From Polytrichum commune (lineage: Eukaryota > Streptophyta > Polytrichopsida > Polytrichales > Polytrichaceae): a stretch of 64,000 nt of DNA. The notes beneath the pieces are model-generated. The model ran no database searches and was not told the origin of the DNA. It saw only the letters and a list, made by a program, of their open reading frames with translations. The stretch covers positions 32,550,001-32,614,000 of the forward strand of contig OX485804.1 in assembly GCA_950295325.1 (NCBI GenBank). Reading direction: 5' to 3'. The translations under genes were made by a program, and so were the position numbers. How positions within the stretch are numbered: position 1 is the stretch's first letter; each line of letters begins with the position of its first letter. Positions 44,835 to 57,206 of this stretch are shown one piece after another.

Positions 44835-45694
44835 GGGCCACTTCACACACGAGCCAAGAGCCGTGACCATGAAATTGTGAGAGCCCAAAAGAAAGCGTCC
44901 AAACGCCGTCCCAACACACCTCCAAAATAATACAGTTGGGTCACAAACCTTCAAGTGTAGTGTGAAGTCATATGTGACCGGGTCCTCAACCAAATGTTGT
45001 TTTAACGGATTTCTATTCATGCAGGTCCTCACACATGATAAAATAGAATAAACCAATGATTGTGAGCATTCGGAGTGCTATAGTCTCCTGGTTTTGTGTT
45101 AGGCCTATCTCCAAGAAGTGGTGTTTGAAAATAATCCAAGTGACCATGAAACATGATCCGTTCAATGCCATGTAGGAATCCATGTAGACTTAGTTTACAT
45201 CCATCTTGCATTCACATTAGAGCCCTACATTGGGCGCCCATACCCATGCCCATGGGTTTTGGGTGGCCATGGGTGCGATGTTATTGTTCATGGGTGGGCA
45301 TGGGTTTGATATTATAATGGGTGGGCATGGGTGGGGCACAATTACACAATTACACAATTACACAATTACACAATACACATTACACAATTTTTGAATACAT
45401 GGGCGCAATTTGAATGCCATGGGTGGGCACATGTCATGCTATGTGTGGACATGGGTGGGCATGGATGCGCACATGTCATACTATGGGTGGGCATGGGTGG
45501 GCATAGGTCGTTGCTAATGGGCATGGTCTAGGTATGGGTGCAATTAGAAAGGAAAATGTTGGGCTCTGATTCACATACTCCGTTGGTCCCTCAAGCGTAG
45601 TGTGAAGCAAACTTGGACCAGCTCCGCCTTATCCACCAATGAGAGTGCTTGAAGTGCAATGGTCGGGCTCTCAGTCTCGTGTGTGAAGTGGCCC
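44835..45694 (+). mobile_element. Tourist-like MITE family E, copy A, interrupted
   Basis: Ends GGGCCACTTCACACACGAG and its complement, flanked by perfect TAA duplications (44832-44834, 45695-45697), as for PIF/Harbinger. Internal landmarks of the family are CATGAAATTGTGAGAGCCC, ACACCTCCAAA, GTGTAGTGTGAAG, TGTGACCGGG, CCTCACACATGATAAAATA, GTGTTAGGCCTA, GACCATGAAACATGATCC, TTGGTCCCTCAAG and ATGAGAGTGCTTGAAGTG. A 351-bp hAT-type MITE interrupts it. Confidence 0.9.
45218..45568 (+). mobile_element. hAT-type MITE nested in Tourist-like MITE
   Basis: Left end TAGAGCCCTACATT and right end read inward CAGAGCCCAACATT, flanked by a perfect 8-bp duplication ATTCACAT (45210-45217, 45569-45576). The same place is uninterrupted (one ATTCACAT) in sister copies at 53069-53567 and 59452-59956. 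The interior is GGGTGGGCATGGGT repeats and four ACACAATT units. No coding. Confidence 0.93.
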
Positions 45695-46539
45695 TAAGGA
45701 CAACCCAATTCATGAAACATATTCTCCCAAAAAGTCACGGAACTTGTAGTTTTAGCTGATCAAAAAAGAAAAAAGGTCAAGTGAAGTCATTCACCACGTA
45801 GTTTTAGTTCTTTTCGAAAAAGGAAAAATTTTCTGAAATGCTTCGATTTTCTCCAACCATTTGGATGTAGCTTGACTGTCGTCTACGTCCTGCAAAGGGC
45901 GAAGTAGTTTTACATCTAACGCCACTGCCGTAAGGCATGGCTTAGGGTGTTCTATGAACAAACACTTTATTCACTCCGGCCTCCTCCGGAGACCGGAGTT
46001 CTTCTTCTTCTAGCTTGACTGTCTTGCAAACCTGCCCTTGTTTGTCGACTCCAAATAAAGTCTCCAATCCATCTTTTGTTATTGTATTGAAACTTTTTGT
46101 TAGAAATCAAGAAGAGAGGCTAGTGCAACATAGTATGCCCTATTTGATTTCTTGCAAAAGTTACAAAGGGTGCAAAGTTCTATTGGTGGTTAACTCATCA
46201 CCATTGTGGGGGCATGATTTTTTTTATAAAAGTCGATTTGAAACTAAAATTATGTCAAAACAATATCCCAAAGTAGTGTAATGAGGCATATTTTGACAAA
46301 ATACTATAGAGGGTTCCCTTTTTCGTCTTTACATGTGTTGAAATGTAGTTTCCACGTAGGATACAAGTGGGTCGTGATGAATATAAGCATGACATGTGGC
46401 AATTCTTGAGGGGGAAATAATGATGTTATGTTGGAATACAAAGCCCTCTACAATAATCAAAAACTTAAGAATACATGTCTTAACATGAGCTATTGAAAGG
46501 TACAACCATATGCAACATTTCCCTCTTGCCTTGAATTTA
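45695..46539. other. intergenic, nothing recognised
   Basis: No gene. A CTCCGG-rich patch at 45975-46010 (CCTCCTCCGGAGACCGGAG) is a short palindrome. Confidence 0.4.
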
Positions 46540-48530
46540 TTACATGGTTATTTAAACATGTACCTCAACCCCTCGTTCTTTTGGTCATGCATCATGTGTT
46601 GCAAACTGCATGTTTAATTTGCCAAGTTCAACACTTCACACTTCTACCACCACAAGGGCCCAAACCTTCCATGGTTGTCTTTCCTCCTTTTTGTTCCTCC
46701 CTTTAGAGCACATTTTGTTTGTAACAACATCCCTTTTGGCTTCCAACACAAATTTTGAATCCAACTAGAAAATTTACAAAAAAAAACATGAGGGCATTGT
46801 TTTATAACTCGACCAAATGTTGTGAACCACATGTCAACTGGATATAGCACCTAATCTTTACCGTTGTCATCGTGGCTCAAATTTTGATTATTCTCCCTTG
46901 ATGAGGTAGACCTCCAACTACGTGCCTCCTTGTGCTTTTGTGCATGTATTCCCTTTCTTCGAGCATGGAAATTTGTACCCCATTATTTATAAGTTGCGAT
47001 GTGATGCGAACCACATGATTTCCGCCAAGTTCAAAAAACCATGCATTAGTTATCCATAGCTTAGTTTTTTTTTTGCTAGGCGTCCTCTCCTATTACTATC
47101 ATTCCCCCGTCAAACCTTTGCTTTGTGCCCACATTCCCAATATGAAGTCATTAAAATTTGCACCCAAGACTATACAAACTTGTGGCATTTTTGGGGAACT
47201 ACAACGTGTTGTGAACCACATTTCTACTCAACACAACAGACAACGCCTTTTCTCTCAAGTTTATATCAACTTCTTAACCAAACTTGTAGGAACTAACAAT
47301 ATTTTATGAGTTATTTGCAACCATAGTTTGTGGACCACGAGTCTATCAAGTTCAATTTCCACACTTCTACTATGACCACTATGAATCGAATGTCTATGGC
47401 CGTCCTTCCATCATCGTATATACCTCTAATGTTGTGCCATTTTCTTCCAACCACGAATATTTGCACCCAATTATAACATTTATTTTTTCTTGAAGTACGA
47501 GCATGCCTTACAAAGTTCAATGGCCACACGCTACTACCACTATGACTCAAAGCTCCCATACCCAATCCCTCCCTCAAGGACCATCTAAAACTTTGTGCCT
47601 CCCTTACCCCTCTTTTATCAAAATGTTGGTTGAGTGCATGCAACCCCGATGTCCAACCATGAACTTTTGCACATAATTCTATAGAACTTGTGGTTGCTTT
47701 GTTTCTTAGTATACATTATGTGTTGCATGCTAAATGTCTACCACAACCATTTTGATCTTGATCTTTGTGTATGCAACCTTTTTTTTTGGAAACCACAAAA
47801 TTTTGCACAAAGTGAATTATGTGGCAATAGAAACCTACCAATTTGCCATAAGAATCTTGACTCGAATCATAAACACTTTGACTTCGTTATCCATTGTTGT
47901 ATGCCCAAGCTTGTACATTCCATTCAGCATATGCAAGAGGGCAAAAACCTATAGGGGCTAACCTACAATATGCTGTGGACCACAGTCACATCTAATCTCT
48001 ACAATCATTCCTTTGCCACAAGCCCTCTACCTTTGTGCTTGCATCCCAATTATTCGAATAGGTTTTCAATATTTTGATTGACTCCAATGTCATGCATACC
48101 AGAAGGCTAGTACGAGTCTTGCATGCATATTAATATATGTGAGCCTAAAATGACATTTTTTATAGTAACGGCTACCAATGTACAACGAGCCTACATTTGC
48201 ATTCTAAAATGAAGCATGAATGTAGAGACATGCAACATTTTAGAAAATCCTAACCACTTTATAGTTGGTGCATGTTTTGGGCTCACTGCTCAGTTGATTT
48301 GAGTCCATTCTTTCTATGATCACACTTCAACCTACATCATAAACTACAACTTTCGTGGTCAACAATTGTATCTCACCAAATAAACTTATACTTTACACAT
48401 GCCTCTAAATTGTAGCCATTCAATTTTGCATCCAATCTATCGAACTAAACAACTACTTGTAGACTAATTTTGTGAACCATGTATCTATTATAATAGTCAT
48501 GGTATTGGTGTCACATGTTGGATCATGTCA
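46540..48530. repeat. degenerate array of roughly 200-bp units
   Basis: Several phrases recur in the same order at about 150-300 base spacing. One is GTGAACCACATG or GTGGACCACGAG (46817, 46996, 47213, 47330, 47972, 48470). Another is AAGTTCAA, and another is CACACTTCTAC. Others are ATTTGCACCC / TTTTGCAC (47155, 47458, 47659, 47805) and CTTTGTGC. Units are strongly diverged. No protein is encoded. Confidence 0.5.
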
Positions 48531-48586
48531 CTTGTCCTATGACCCAGATGTTTAGGTTAAGATAATTACCATAATGTTTTCATTTG

Positions 48587-48720
48587 GTAGAGTTATTTGT
48601 TTATTTAACTGGATTTTTGGTCAATCATTGGTTGTTTTGCATTTAAGACTTTTCTCGTTTTGGAGGTTTTTGTTGCATGCTTGGATTAGTGTGGAGGTTT
48701 GAACGTATGCATTGCACGCC
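48587..48720 (+). repeat. single-arm relative of the 16.26-kb palindrome
   Basis: TAGAGTTATTTGTTTATTTA, GGTTGTTTTGCATTTAAGAC, GCATGCTTGGA and GTGGAGGTTTGAAC follow the order of the palindrome's left arm. Diverged, not palindromic here. Confidence 0.65.
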
Positions 48721-49503
48721 TTACTTTCCTTACTTTTCACTCCTTACAATGAGCGTCAAACTAATATTAAAAAAGTTAAATTCGAACAACGTTCTTATGT
48801 TGACAAGTAACGTCATTATGAAAATTGGTGAACATGGCATTTCTAGAGTTGTAGACACCTAGTGTAATTCATTTCACAAATAGTGTGTGGCACTGAGGAT
48901 TAGTTTACATGTAGGCTAATCATGTGGAATCTACATTCACAGTAGAATTTGGTGGGCAAACGGCCTACATGAAAACTAACCCTAAGTCCTATAAGTCTTG
49001 CAACAACAAATATGTGGACGTCGATGTACCACTCTCATGGCCTTAAGATTAGTGGACCTAATACGATTACTTATTTGAAGTGGACACCTATATTTGAGTG
49101 GTGGATGGTTAGATGCACATCTAAGACACGTGCTTAAAATAAATTGGACTATGTGCTCAAATTTTGTTATCTATTCTAGGCTCAGTAGTCAATGTAATGG
49201 GAGGGGGAACCTACATGACCTTCTCATGTTTCATTATGAATACACTTTGATAATCCACAACAATTTAAGATAAACTCCAAAACTTTATGGAATTGGACAT
49301 GGCTTCTCCATATACACTTGCGGACGCATGTAAATTTCAACTTGTCGACTCCAAGTAGTGTAAGGTAGCAAACAACAAATAGTAACCAAATAAGCCCATC
49401 TACCTTAGTGTATTGATTTCATTTTTAAATTTTTTTGGCATAAATGGGCGATGATGTTCACTACTCCATGTGAAGTAGGATACACATCATGCCTACACCC
49501 AAA
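48721..49503. other. spacer with family B repeat copy
   Basis: 49060-49270 is a copy of dispersed family B (GTGGACACCTATATTTGAGT, GGATGGTTAGATGCAC, CTCAGTAGTCAATG). No gene. Confidence 0.5.
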
Positions 49504-49801
49504 TAGAGCTGAGGAGCCCATAACCGAACTCTTACTAGATTATGTGCCATGTTTTGGAGAAGTATAAGGCGGTGCAACATGAACATATTACCAACGTTGA
49601 GAGTTTGCCATAAATATTGTTTTAAAAAAATTAAAAATTAAAATAAATGCTCATTCTTCCTCACTTTAGCACCCAAAACTAGAACATGTGTCATGACACT
49701 ATCAGTCCCGGCCTGATTGACAATCAGTCCTAGCCTTATTGAAAATCCAGTTCCCTATAAATTGCCGAGGGAGTCTTGATTGGGAATAGGCGCCTCTACT
49801 A
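49504..49801 (+). mobile_element. MITE family C, copy e (internally deleted)
   Basis: TAGAGCTGAGGAGCCCATAA to AATAGGCGCCTCTACT with landmarks GTATAAGGCGGTGCAA, CACTTTAGCACCCAAAAC, GTGTCATGACACTA and ATTGCCGAGG. Shorter than copies a-d, with part of the middle missing. Confidence 0.7.
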
Positions 49802-49821
49802 AAGAGCATTTCATATTCTCA

Positions 49822-50329
49822 GGGCCACTTTACACACGAGCCCAGAGCCGTGACCATGAAATTGTGACAACCCAAAAGAAAGTGTTCAAAGGCCGTCCCA
49901 AGACCACCTCCAAAGTCATGCAGTGTGGTCACGGACCCTCAAGTGTAGTGTGAAGTTATATGTGACCGGGCCCTCAATCAAATGCCATTTCAATGAATTT
50001 TCATTCATGTGGGTCCTCACACATGATAAAAATATAATAAACCAACGATTGTGAGCGTTCGGAGTGCCCTGGTCTCCCGATTTTGTGTTAGGTCTACCTC
50101 CAAGAAATGGTTTTCGAAAATAGTCCAAGTGACCGTGAAACATGATGCATTCGATGCCATGTAGGAATCCATGTGGACTTTACATCCATCTTGCAATCAC
50201 TTGTATACTCCGTTGGTCCCTCAAGCGTAGTGTGAAGAAGCGAAATTGGACCGGCTCCACCTTTTCCACCAATGAGAGTGCTTGAAGTGCAATGGTCACG
50301 GGCTCTCAGCCCTGTGTGTGAAGTGGCCT
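49822..50329 (+). mobile_element. Tourist-like MITE family E, copy B
   Basis: Flanked by TCA on both sides (49819-49821, 50330-50332). Ends GGGCCACTTTACACACGAGC and, read inward, AGGCCACTTCACACACAGG. Same interior order as copy A, without the nested insert. Confidence 0.85.
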
Positions 50330-50785
50330 TCAATGCATCACTGATAAACTGGCAAGTAGAAACTATAAATGGCATGAGATTGGTATTTTTATGAGCAGTG
50401 CCCTTACACAAGTTTATTCCACTGATTCCACCCCTTCGTGTGTTAGTGCGGTTGCGGAATATTTGCTTTTAGCTATATAACACCTGCTTGGGGTTGATAG
50501 GTAAGTTGACCCAAAAAAAAAGTGTTGGAGTGTGAAGTAGGGAAGTTGGCAATGGTCCCAAGGGTGCGAATAATAGTGAAAGTGCTAGAATAAAAAGGAG
50601 TCGTAAGGTGGTAGAGGTGTGTTAGTTGGATGCTTTTTCTTTTTCATTTTTTGGCACTACTACCAACATACGAGTCCTAGGCAACCAACATGCACCACTG
50701 AAAGAATTATAAAAATCTATCGTTATGGTAAATGTATAGATATTTTAGTGACGCATGACAGTTTTCTAGTGACATAGGTCAATTG
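50330..50785. other. intergenic, nothing recognised
   Basis: No gene; an A run at 50512-50521. Confidence 0.35.
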
Positions 50786-51030
50786 CCCATAAACAAATAA
50801 CTAATGTCAAGCAATCCGACATGAATTGAAGCCCGTTGGCCCTTACCCTGCTCAAGAATCCTCTTGATGCATGGTGGGGTTTATTGCCTACTTTGCAGTG
50901 GGTGGGCACTTGGCTTCCTACCTCCTTAACTAGTTTGTTTTGTCGAGTAGAGAGAAGATTACACAACGGGAATCAAACTGCCAACCACTCCATTCGGGAT
51001 GAGTACCTCTGCACTATCACGCGGTAGTTT
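50786..51030 (-). mobile_element. possible tRNA-derived SINE
   Basis: On the minus strand TAGTGCAGAGG resembles a pol III A box and GTTTGATTCCC, about 37 bases on, a B box. A composite of unrelated sequence follows downstream, ending near ATTGACCTATG. The spacing suits a tRNA-derived head. No A-tail or flanking duplication was established. Confidence 0.3.
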
Positions 51031-53068
51031 AGGGTCATCTCGGGTTTGTCAATTGTCCAAGTTGGATATGCTTATAGCGCACCCACTCCTTGTAGGATAT
51101 GAAATATGCAATCAAGGCATGTGGGTGTTAAGTGGCTTGCTTTTCATGTTTCTACAACTTGTATAGATCAAATCGATGCAATGAAACTTGTGTTGCATTA
51201 GCAAATCTATGATGAAGCATCCATAAAAATCACATTGTAAATTGGAGTGTAGCTTTGCATCTAATACAACCTTTTTGAATCAACATTGCAATCAACATTT
51301 TTTTAGCACATTAATAAATTATTAATAATTAAATGACTCGTGAGCTGACCAGCTCATAGGATATAGAACATGGTTTCAAATTTCAATGTAACTTATATAG
51401 ATAGATCCCGCAAGTGTGCCTAAAGAGAGCTATCCTCTTAGAAGTTAGTAGATTCCTCTTAGAGAGCTGTCGTGACTTCAACTAGACCGGGGACCAAGTC
51501 CATATCTAATTCGATAAGTTTTTAAGTAAGGTAGTGTGTGGACCTTGTGTGGTCACTATTCTTAATTAGACATATACTTTGTATTTGAATGGGGTATTGC
51601 AAAGCATGTGGTTTAGAATGGAGTACAAAAATGACACGTGTTTCGATAAACACCAATGAACGGGGAGAACCGAGTGCTATTTAAATATGAAATTTAGTGC
51701 CATATGGTATCCTATGACATTAGGGTAACGTTTCGGATGACACTTCTTATATATAAGTGAACAAGTAGTGTCATGGATGATGGATGAGTTCATCCGTTGG
51801 CCAAAACCCTACCTTCTCATGTCAACAACTTGTGATGAAACATTGTCATGGATTATTGAAATGTGGAAAAATAATAATAATATAGAATCAATTGGTAAGT
51901 GACAATAATTGCAACAATGTAAATTCAAAATCCCCAAAAAAATTTACAAGGATTGACAAATAATGTTGGGTCACCTTTTAGTGTCAGTGACACTATACCG
52001 TGGTTTATAATTAGTATTGAGCAAGACAAGTAGAATTGGTGACACTAAATATCATCTTTAGTGTAGTTACGAACGAACCGGTTGACAACCATTCATATGA
52101 TTGTTTTGTTCATTATGAAAGTGAGCATTTTAGAATGGTTGTCATATGTTGAGCATGTAATTCCATCTCCTTTGAACATATGTCTCCTTTGGCTATGTTC
52201 TTAGATTCACACCTCACCACACACCACTCAAATATAGGTGTCCGAGATAAGAAACCGATTTAGGCATGACTACCTTAGTTAACACAGTCAGGAGAACCTA
52301 TTTGATTGCCTAAAAAGGAAGAACATCTTTTTGCTTCAGACCATTTGAAGCATTAGTATATATACTTCATTTTCAACTTGAAATGGCAATCTTTGTGATT
52401 TGCAAATTGCTTGTTTTTACAATGCCCAATTTGATCCAATAGTCATAACTTGTTCCATGGACTTTGGAACTACCATGGACAATTGTGAGTCCCAATTTGA
52501 TGTCATCGACTTCCAACATTTCCTCGACACATCTTAAATTTTTTTAGGAAACTCTTGCATCCGACGCTAGACGTGTCCCTAGGCACATACAACAAAGACT
52601 AAGCCCATTTACAAGATGTGGAGAGCATGAAAGTAAGCATCAACATTTCCCCTCGGTTTGCGCTGGTTCTTTCTAGGTCGTTGTATTTTGGTTCCGTTCT
52701 TGCAACACAATTTTCAATTTGTGCCAAAAAAAGAAGAAGAAGAAAGTAAGCAACAAGAATATTATCAGCATATTGGTGTAGATCCAAAGGTATTCTATCC
52801 ATAGCTAGCTAAGTAGGACTCTCTATCTCGAGGTATTCTCGAACATATAAAACCATTACATACACAAATCTAGTGGCGTGGCTTGAACCATGTCGACAAG
52901 GTCTCTTTTGAGAAGACGGAAACTTAGTAGTACAAACTTGATGTTCATCTTAATGCTTATTAGTGAAGTTGGCCCCTGGAGAGGAGCAAAGGTGGAGAGA
53001 GAATTTTGTGGGAAGTGTGTACCCGTAACCCTAGTTGATTGCTTGCATGCTCTCGTCAATGCAACCGA
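51031..53068. other. intergenic with dispersed repeats
   Basis: 51830-52075 matches 4530-4745 and ends in TTTAGTGTAGTTAC. 52190-52290 is a reverse family B copy. AAGAAG repeat at 52729-52746. No gene recognised. Confidence 0.45.
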
Positions 53069-53567
53069 GGGCCACTTCACACACAAGCCAAGAGCCGTGA
53101 CCATGGAATTGTGAGAGCCCAAAAGAAAAGTGTCCAAACGCCGTCCCAACACACCTCCAAACTCATCATGTAGTGTGGTCACGGGCCCTCAAGTGTAGTG
53201 TGAAGTTATATGTGACCGGGCCCTGAATCAAATGTTATTTCAATGAATTTCTATTAACGAGAGTCCTCACACGTGATAAAATAAAATAAATCAATGGTTG
53301 TGAGTGTTCGAAGTTCTCCCGGTTTTGCGTTAGGCCTACCTCCAAGAAGTGGTTTTTTTAAATAATCCAAGTGACCATGAAACATGGTCCATTCGATGCC
53401 ATGTAGGAATCCATGTAGACTTTACATCCATCTTGCATTCACATACTCTGTTGGTCCCTCAAGCGTAGTGTGAAGCAGCGAACTTGGACCAGCTCCGCCT
53501 TTTCTACCAATGAGAGTGTTTTAAGTGTAATGGTCACGGGCTCTCAGTCTCGTGTGTGAAGTGGCCC
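53069..53567 (+). mobile_element. Tourist-like MITE family E, copy C
   Basis: Ends GGGCCACTTCACACACAAGC and, read inward, GGGCCACTTCACACACGAG; flanks CGA and TGA (an eroded 3-bp duplication). Carries the empty site CTTGCATTCACATACTC that is split in copy A. Confidence 0.88.
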
Positions 53568-56500
53568 TGAATGAACCTTCCACATTGTTCCGGAAAATCA
53601 GCCTATGTGACTGCCATTTTTATGGCCTCAAAGGCTCACAGATTCCACCCGGGATTATTGCACTTCATCTCATCCATTTTAGCAATTGCACTTTGGTTGT
53701 TGTTCTAACTTTCAAGAATGGACTTTAGATTCAAAGCTATAGAAGGTCACATGAATATTTTCCTTCAACTTCAAGTCATCACAAAGGCCCTCTCTCAGTT
53801 GTGCTAAGAATTTTGCATCTAAAATGCTTCATATGTTTTGAGCACATGGTCCAATCTCAATCGTAATATATGTCATTTTGGTGTCCACTTTCAACTACAA
53901 GCCTTGTTGTATGCCACTTATTTATATGATGTGTCCAATGAAGAAGAGGGACCCCATAAGGCCCAAGCATGACTTAGGTTTGTTTTCAAGATGCCTTCAA
54001 TATTCTCCATATGGTCGTGACAAGTGCATTACATTGATGAAGGTTGGTTAAAGTAGTTGTTTAGTGATTTATAATAACACATAGGTTCCATTGAGATGTG
54101 CCGGTGCATTTTTTTCAACACATCATGCAAGGATACCAAGAGCATTAATCGGTCCGAGATGACCCTAAACTTTCGGATGATTGTGGAGAGGTACCCAAAA
54201 CCAAATGGAGTGGTTGGCAGTTTGATTACCAACCGTGAAATTTTCTCTCTACTTGACATAAAAACTAGCTAGGTGCCCGGGTACGCAACTCCCGTATTAT
54301 ATGGTCCTGATTATAATCACTTATAATGCGTTTTAGTCCAATATTGAGTGATACAATTTGTTTTAATGTAGGAAACCCTTGTAGCCCTTCTAACAAGGAA
54401 TCCAAAAATGTAATTATATATAGGAAATGAATATATTTTGAAGCATATAATTGCATTAAAAACCCAATTATATGATTTTTTAATACATGTACCATAGGTC
54501 AAACTACCCAACTTTTTGGACTTTTTAATAAAATTTTAACATTGTGAATGAATTACAATTTTAATGGGAGGCAACTATTCGTGGCTTATAATTTTAATGG
54601 GAGGCTTAATAAATATGCAACCCAACTTTTTTTTCATCTCATTTTATTTAACTTGGTCTTCACCCAACTTTTTGATCATTTTATTTTGATATAATTTGAT
54701 ATAATTTTTACAAAAGCCGTCCTCTAAGCCGTTTTAAGTACGATGCCCCCTGCGTATAATATGGGAGTTGCGTACCCAGGGCTAGGTGGCCATGCGCTTC
54801 TTATGTTCCAAAAAAGAAAAAAGAAAAAAGAACAAAGAACAAAGAACAAAGAAGAAGAAGAAGAAGAAGAAGAAGAAGACTAAAGCATTAAGTAGCTAGC
54901 TAGTACATTCCAAATGTAAAACCCCCTTGGGTTCTAGCGAGTGAACATTCGCAATGGAGGGCAAACCGGGGGAGGGGGAGGATGGAAATGTTGATAATAT
55001 TGTAGAGAATAGGAATTTATATTTTGAATAAATGTAGCCCTCATAATAGGGTCAAAAACCTTAAATCATTCTAGGAGCTTAAATTGGAATGCATTAACAA
55101 CAAGTTTATGGGGGGATGCGATTTTTTATTATTCTCCTCTATATGTATCGTGAAAACATAATTCATTTAGAGCCTGTGAGAATTACATCTTTTACACCTA
55201 TTTTTGTGACCCACTATAATTTTGACATACCATGATAATTTTGCTCAATGTAACTTTCTTGACCAATGCTTGACTCAAACCATTTTTGAGCCCACCATAT
55301 CATATGTTCAAAACTAGGAAAAAAAACTATAATATCAGTATAATACTAAAGATATCATCATTTATTAACATTTTACAATTTGATATATGAGAGTTAATAA
55401 CTAATTAATCTACAACCACCCTAATTTTCAGCCCACACATAAAATGCAACGGACAATAATATTTTCGTACCCACGTTGACATTCAACCCAGAGTAATAGT
55501 TATGAGCAACGTACTCATGCATCATGGTACACTGTGATCAATACAAGAACATGCTCACATTCACGCTAGTGACAATGCACATGCATTTATTCTCTTTTTC
55601 TTTTCTATTCTATTACGAATAGTATACTTTTGTGTGTGAAAGGGCTTGGGATACATGGTGTCTACATATTCTCATCCATCATGGATGAAAGGGCTCTAGT
55701 AAAAAACTCCCTACAAAGTTGAGGGTTGATTTTTTCCAAATCAAAACCACTGGACTACCTTGGAGTCTTTGACTTTATTTTTGGATTCAATTCGTCTAAA
55801 ATAGTCATTTACATGTGATGATAGACATCACGGTGTTTTCGCCTTCGCAATGGATGCGTTCACGTAGGCATAAAGAATCCCTAGTCGTGTGACCTATTCG
55901 TCATACACTTTTGATTTGCCTTCGGTATAAAATTTATAGAAGACCACGACACGAGTCTAATTCCCTCATGTGAGAAGTGCGGTCCCATGTCTACTATCAA
56001 TACGTGAAGAGTTTGTGACCCCAAACTCTTTTTTTGGGGGGTAAAAACGTAAACTTTTATCAACATTGCAAGTAGGTGATGGAACACGTGAATAGTAGAT
56101 GTTTTTGCAATGTGGAGTCCCCAATAGACTTCTTCTAATGCCCCAATGTGTAATTTAACGTATACCTTACATGTCTTAATCCAACAGCTCCAATAATGGA
56201 CATTTCAACATCATTAAGAGGTTGCTCACCATTCAAAAGTGTAAGGTATGTGGTTGTTGCTCAGTTTTGTTTGTTTTGTTTTCCAACTTTTACTAGTTAG
56301 ATTTGCATAACAAATTATGTTGTTGCATTAGCAAGTATGAAATGAAGCATCAACAAAATTCATACTCAAAAATCGGACTTCTTTTGATTTAGTTATAGTT
56401 ATTGAATATGTATGTATGTTTGTTGACTTCCTACTTAGGTACATAGTTCGTCTCAATTGTGTTCATTATTGAGTGTGGAGTAGTTATTCAAATTTGTAGA

Positions 56501-56668
56501 TGCAATCCAATCTCTTTTAGCATGTGCATTTATGGTATTTGTTCTTTGATCCTCACCGAACCACACACCAATCAAATATAGGGGCGTGATTAAGAGGAAA
56601 AACCTAATAACACCCGCATACCTTAATCAATGTAGAATACGGTTGTATTGATTATACCATACAACTAA
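53568..56668. other. intergenic, simple repeats, no gene
   Basis: A run of AAAAGAAC/AAGAAC units grades into (GAA)n at 54807-54880. 56480-56640 is a reverse family B copy. Two phrases near 54270-54300 and 54755-54785 (CCGTATTATATGG and its reverse complement, CTAGGTG(C/G)CC) suggest a roughly 500-bp inverted-ended element, which I could not delimit. Confidence 0.4.
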
Positions 56669-57206
56669 GGGCCGCTTTACACCTAGAGGCCAGGTCAATT
56701 TGTTGTGTAAGAGGTTTGAAATCCTCACTTGTGATTGGCCAAAAGGTTGTAATCGGCCCCAACCCCTTTACACCCAGAGGCTGGGCCGATTTGGTGGAAT
56801 GATTTTCTTAATCAAAAAATGCATGGTCTAACACGGCCCAAGCTCATTGAATTGGATGCACCCAAAATGGAATGCCGATTCTTGGCCTCAGGCCCAATGT
56901 CAAATTTCAATTTTTTATTTTTATTTAAAAAAAAAACATCATTTTTTTTAGCAAACCATATCCATTGGATTATGTGGAAATATGAACGGCTCTTTTCTAA
57001 ATTATGCTAGATCCGTTGGACTATGCTAGATTTGTTGAATCGGCCTAGCTTCTTGGCCCTAAGGCCTTTACATAGGGGAAAATTGGCCCCCATTATAATA
57101 ATATTATAATGTGTAGTTGAGGCCAGCCTCCAACCCAAAAGGGGCTGAAATTTCATGCAATTGGCCTCAAGGGGAATTGGCCCGGCCTTTAGGTGTAAAA
57201 TGGCCC
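56669..57206. mobile_element. Tourist-like MITE with TAA duplication
   Basis: Left GGGCCGCTTTACACCTAGAG and right, read inward, GGGCCATTTTACACCTAAAG, continuing GCC on both. Perfect TAA duplications at 56666-56668 and 57207-57209. Rich in internal GGCC motifs; non-coding; 538 bp. A different family from E but with the same style of end. Confidence 0.88.

Noticed and set aside
45339-45385. Short regularly repeated ACACAATT units as a possible CRISPR-like array
   Set aside because: Units are contiguous without spacers and belong to the interior of the nested hAT MITE.
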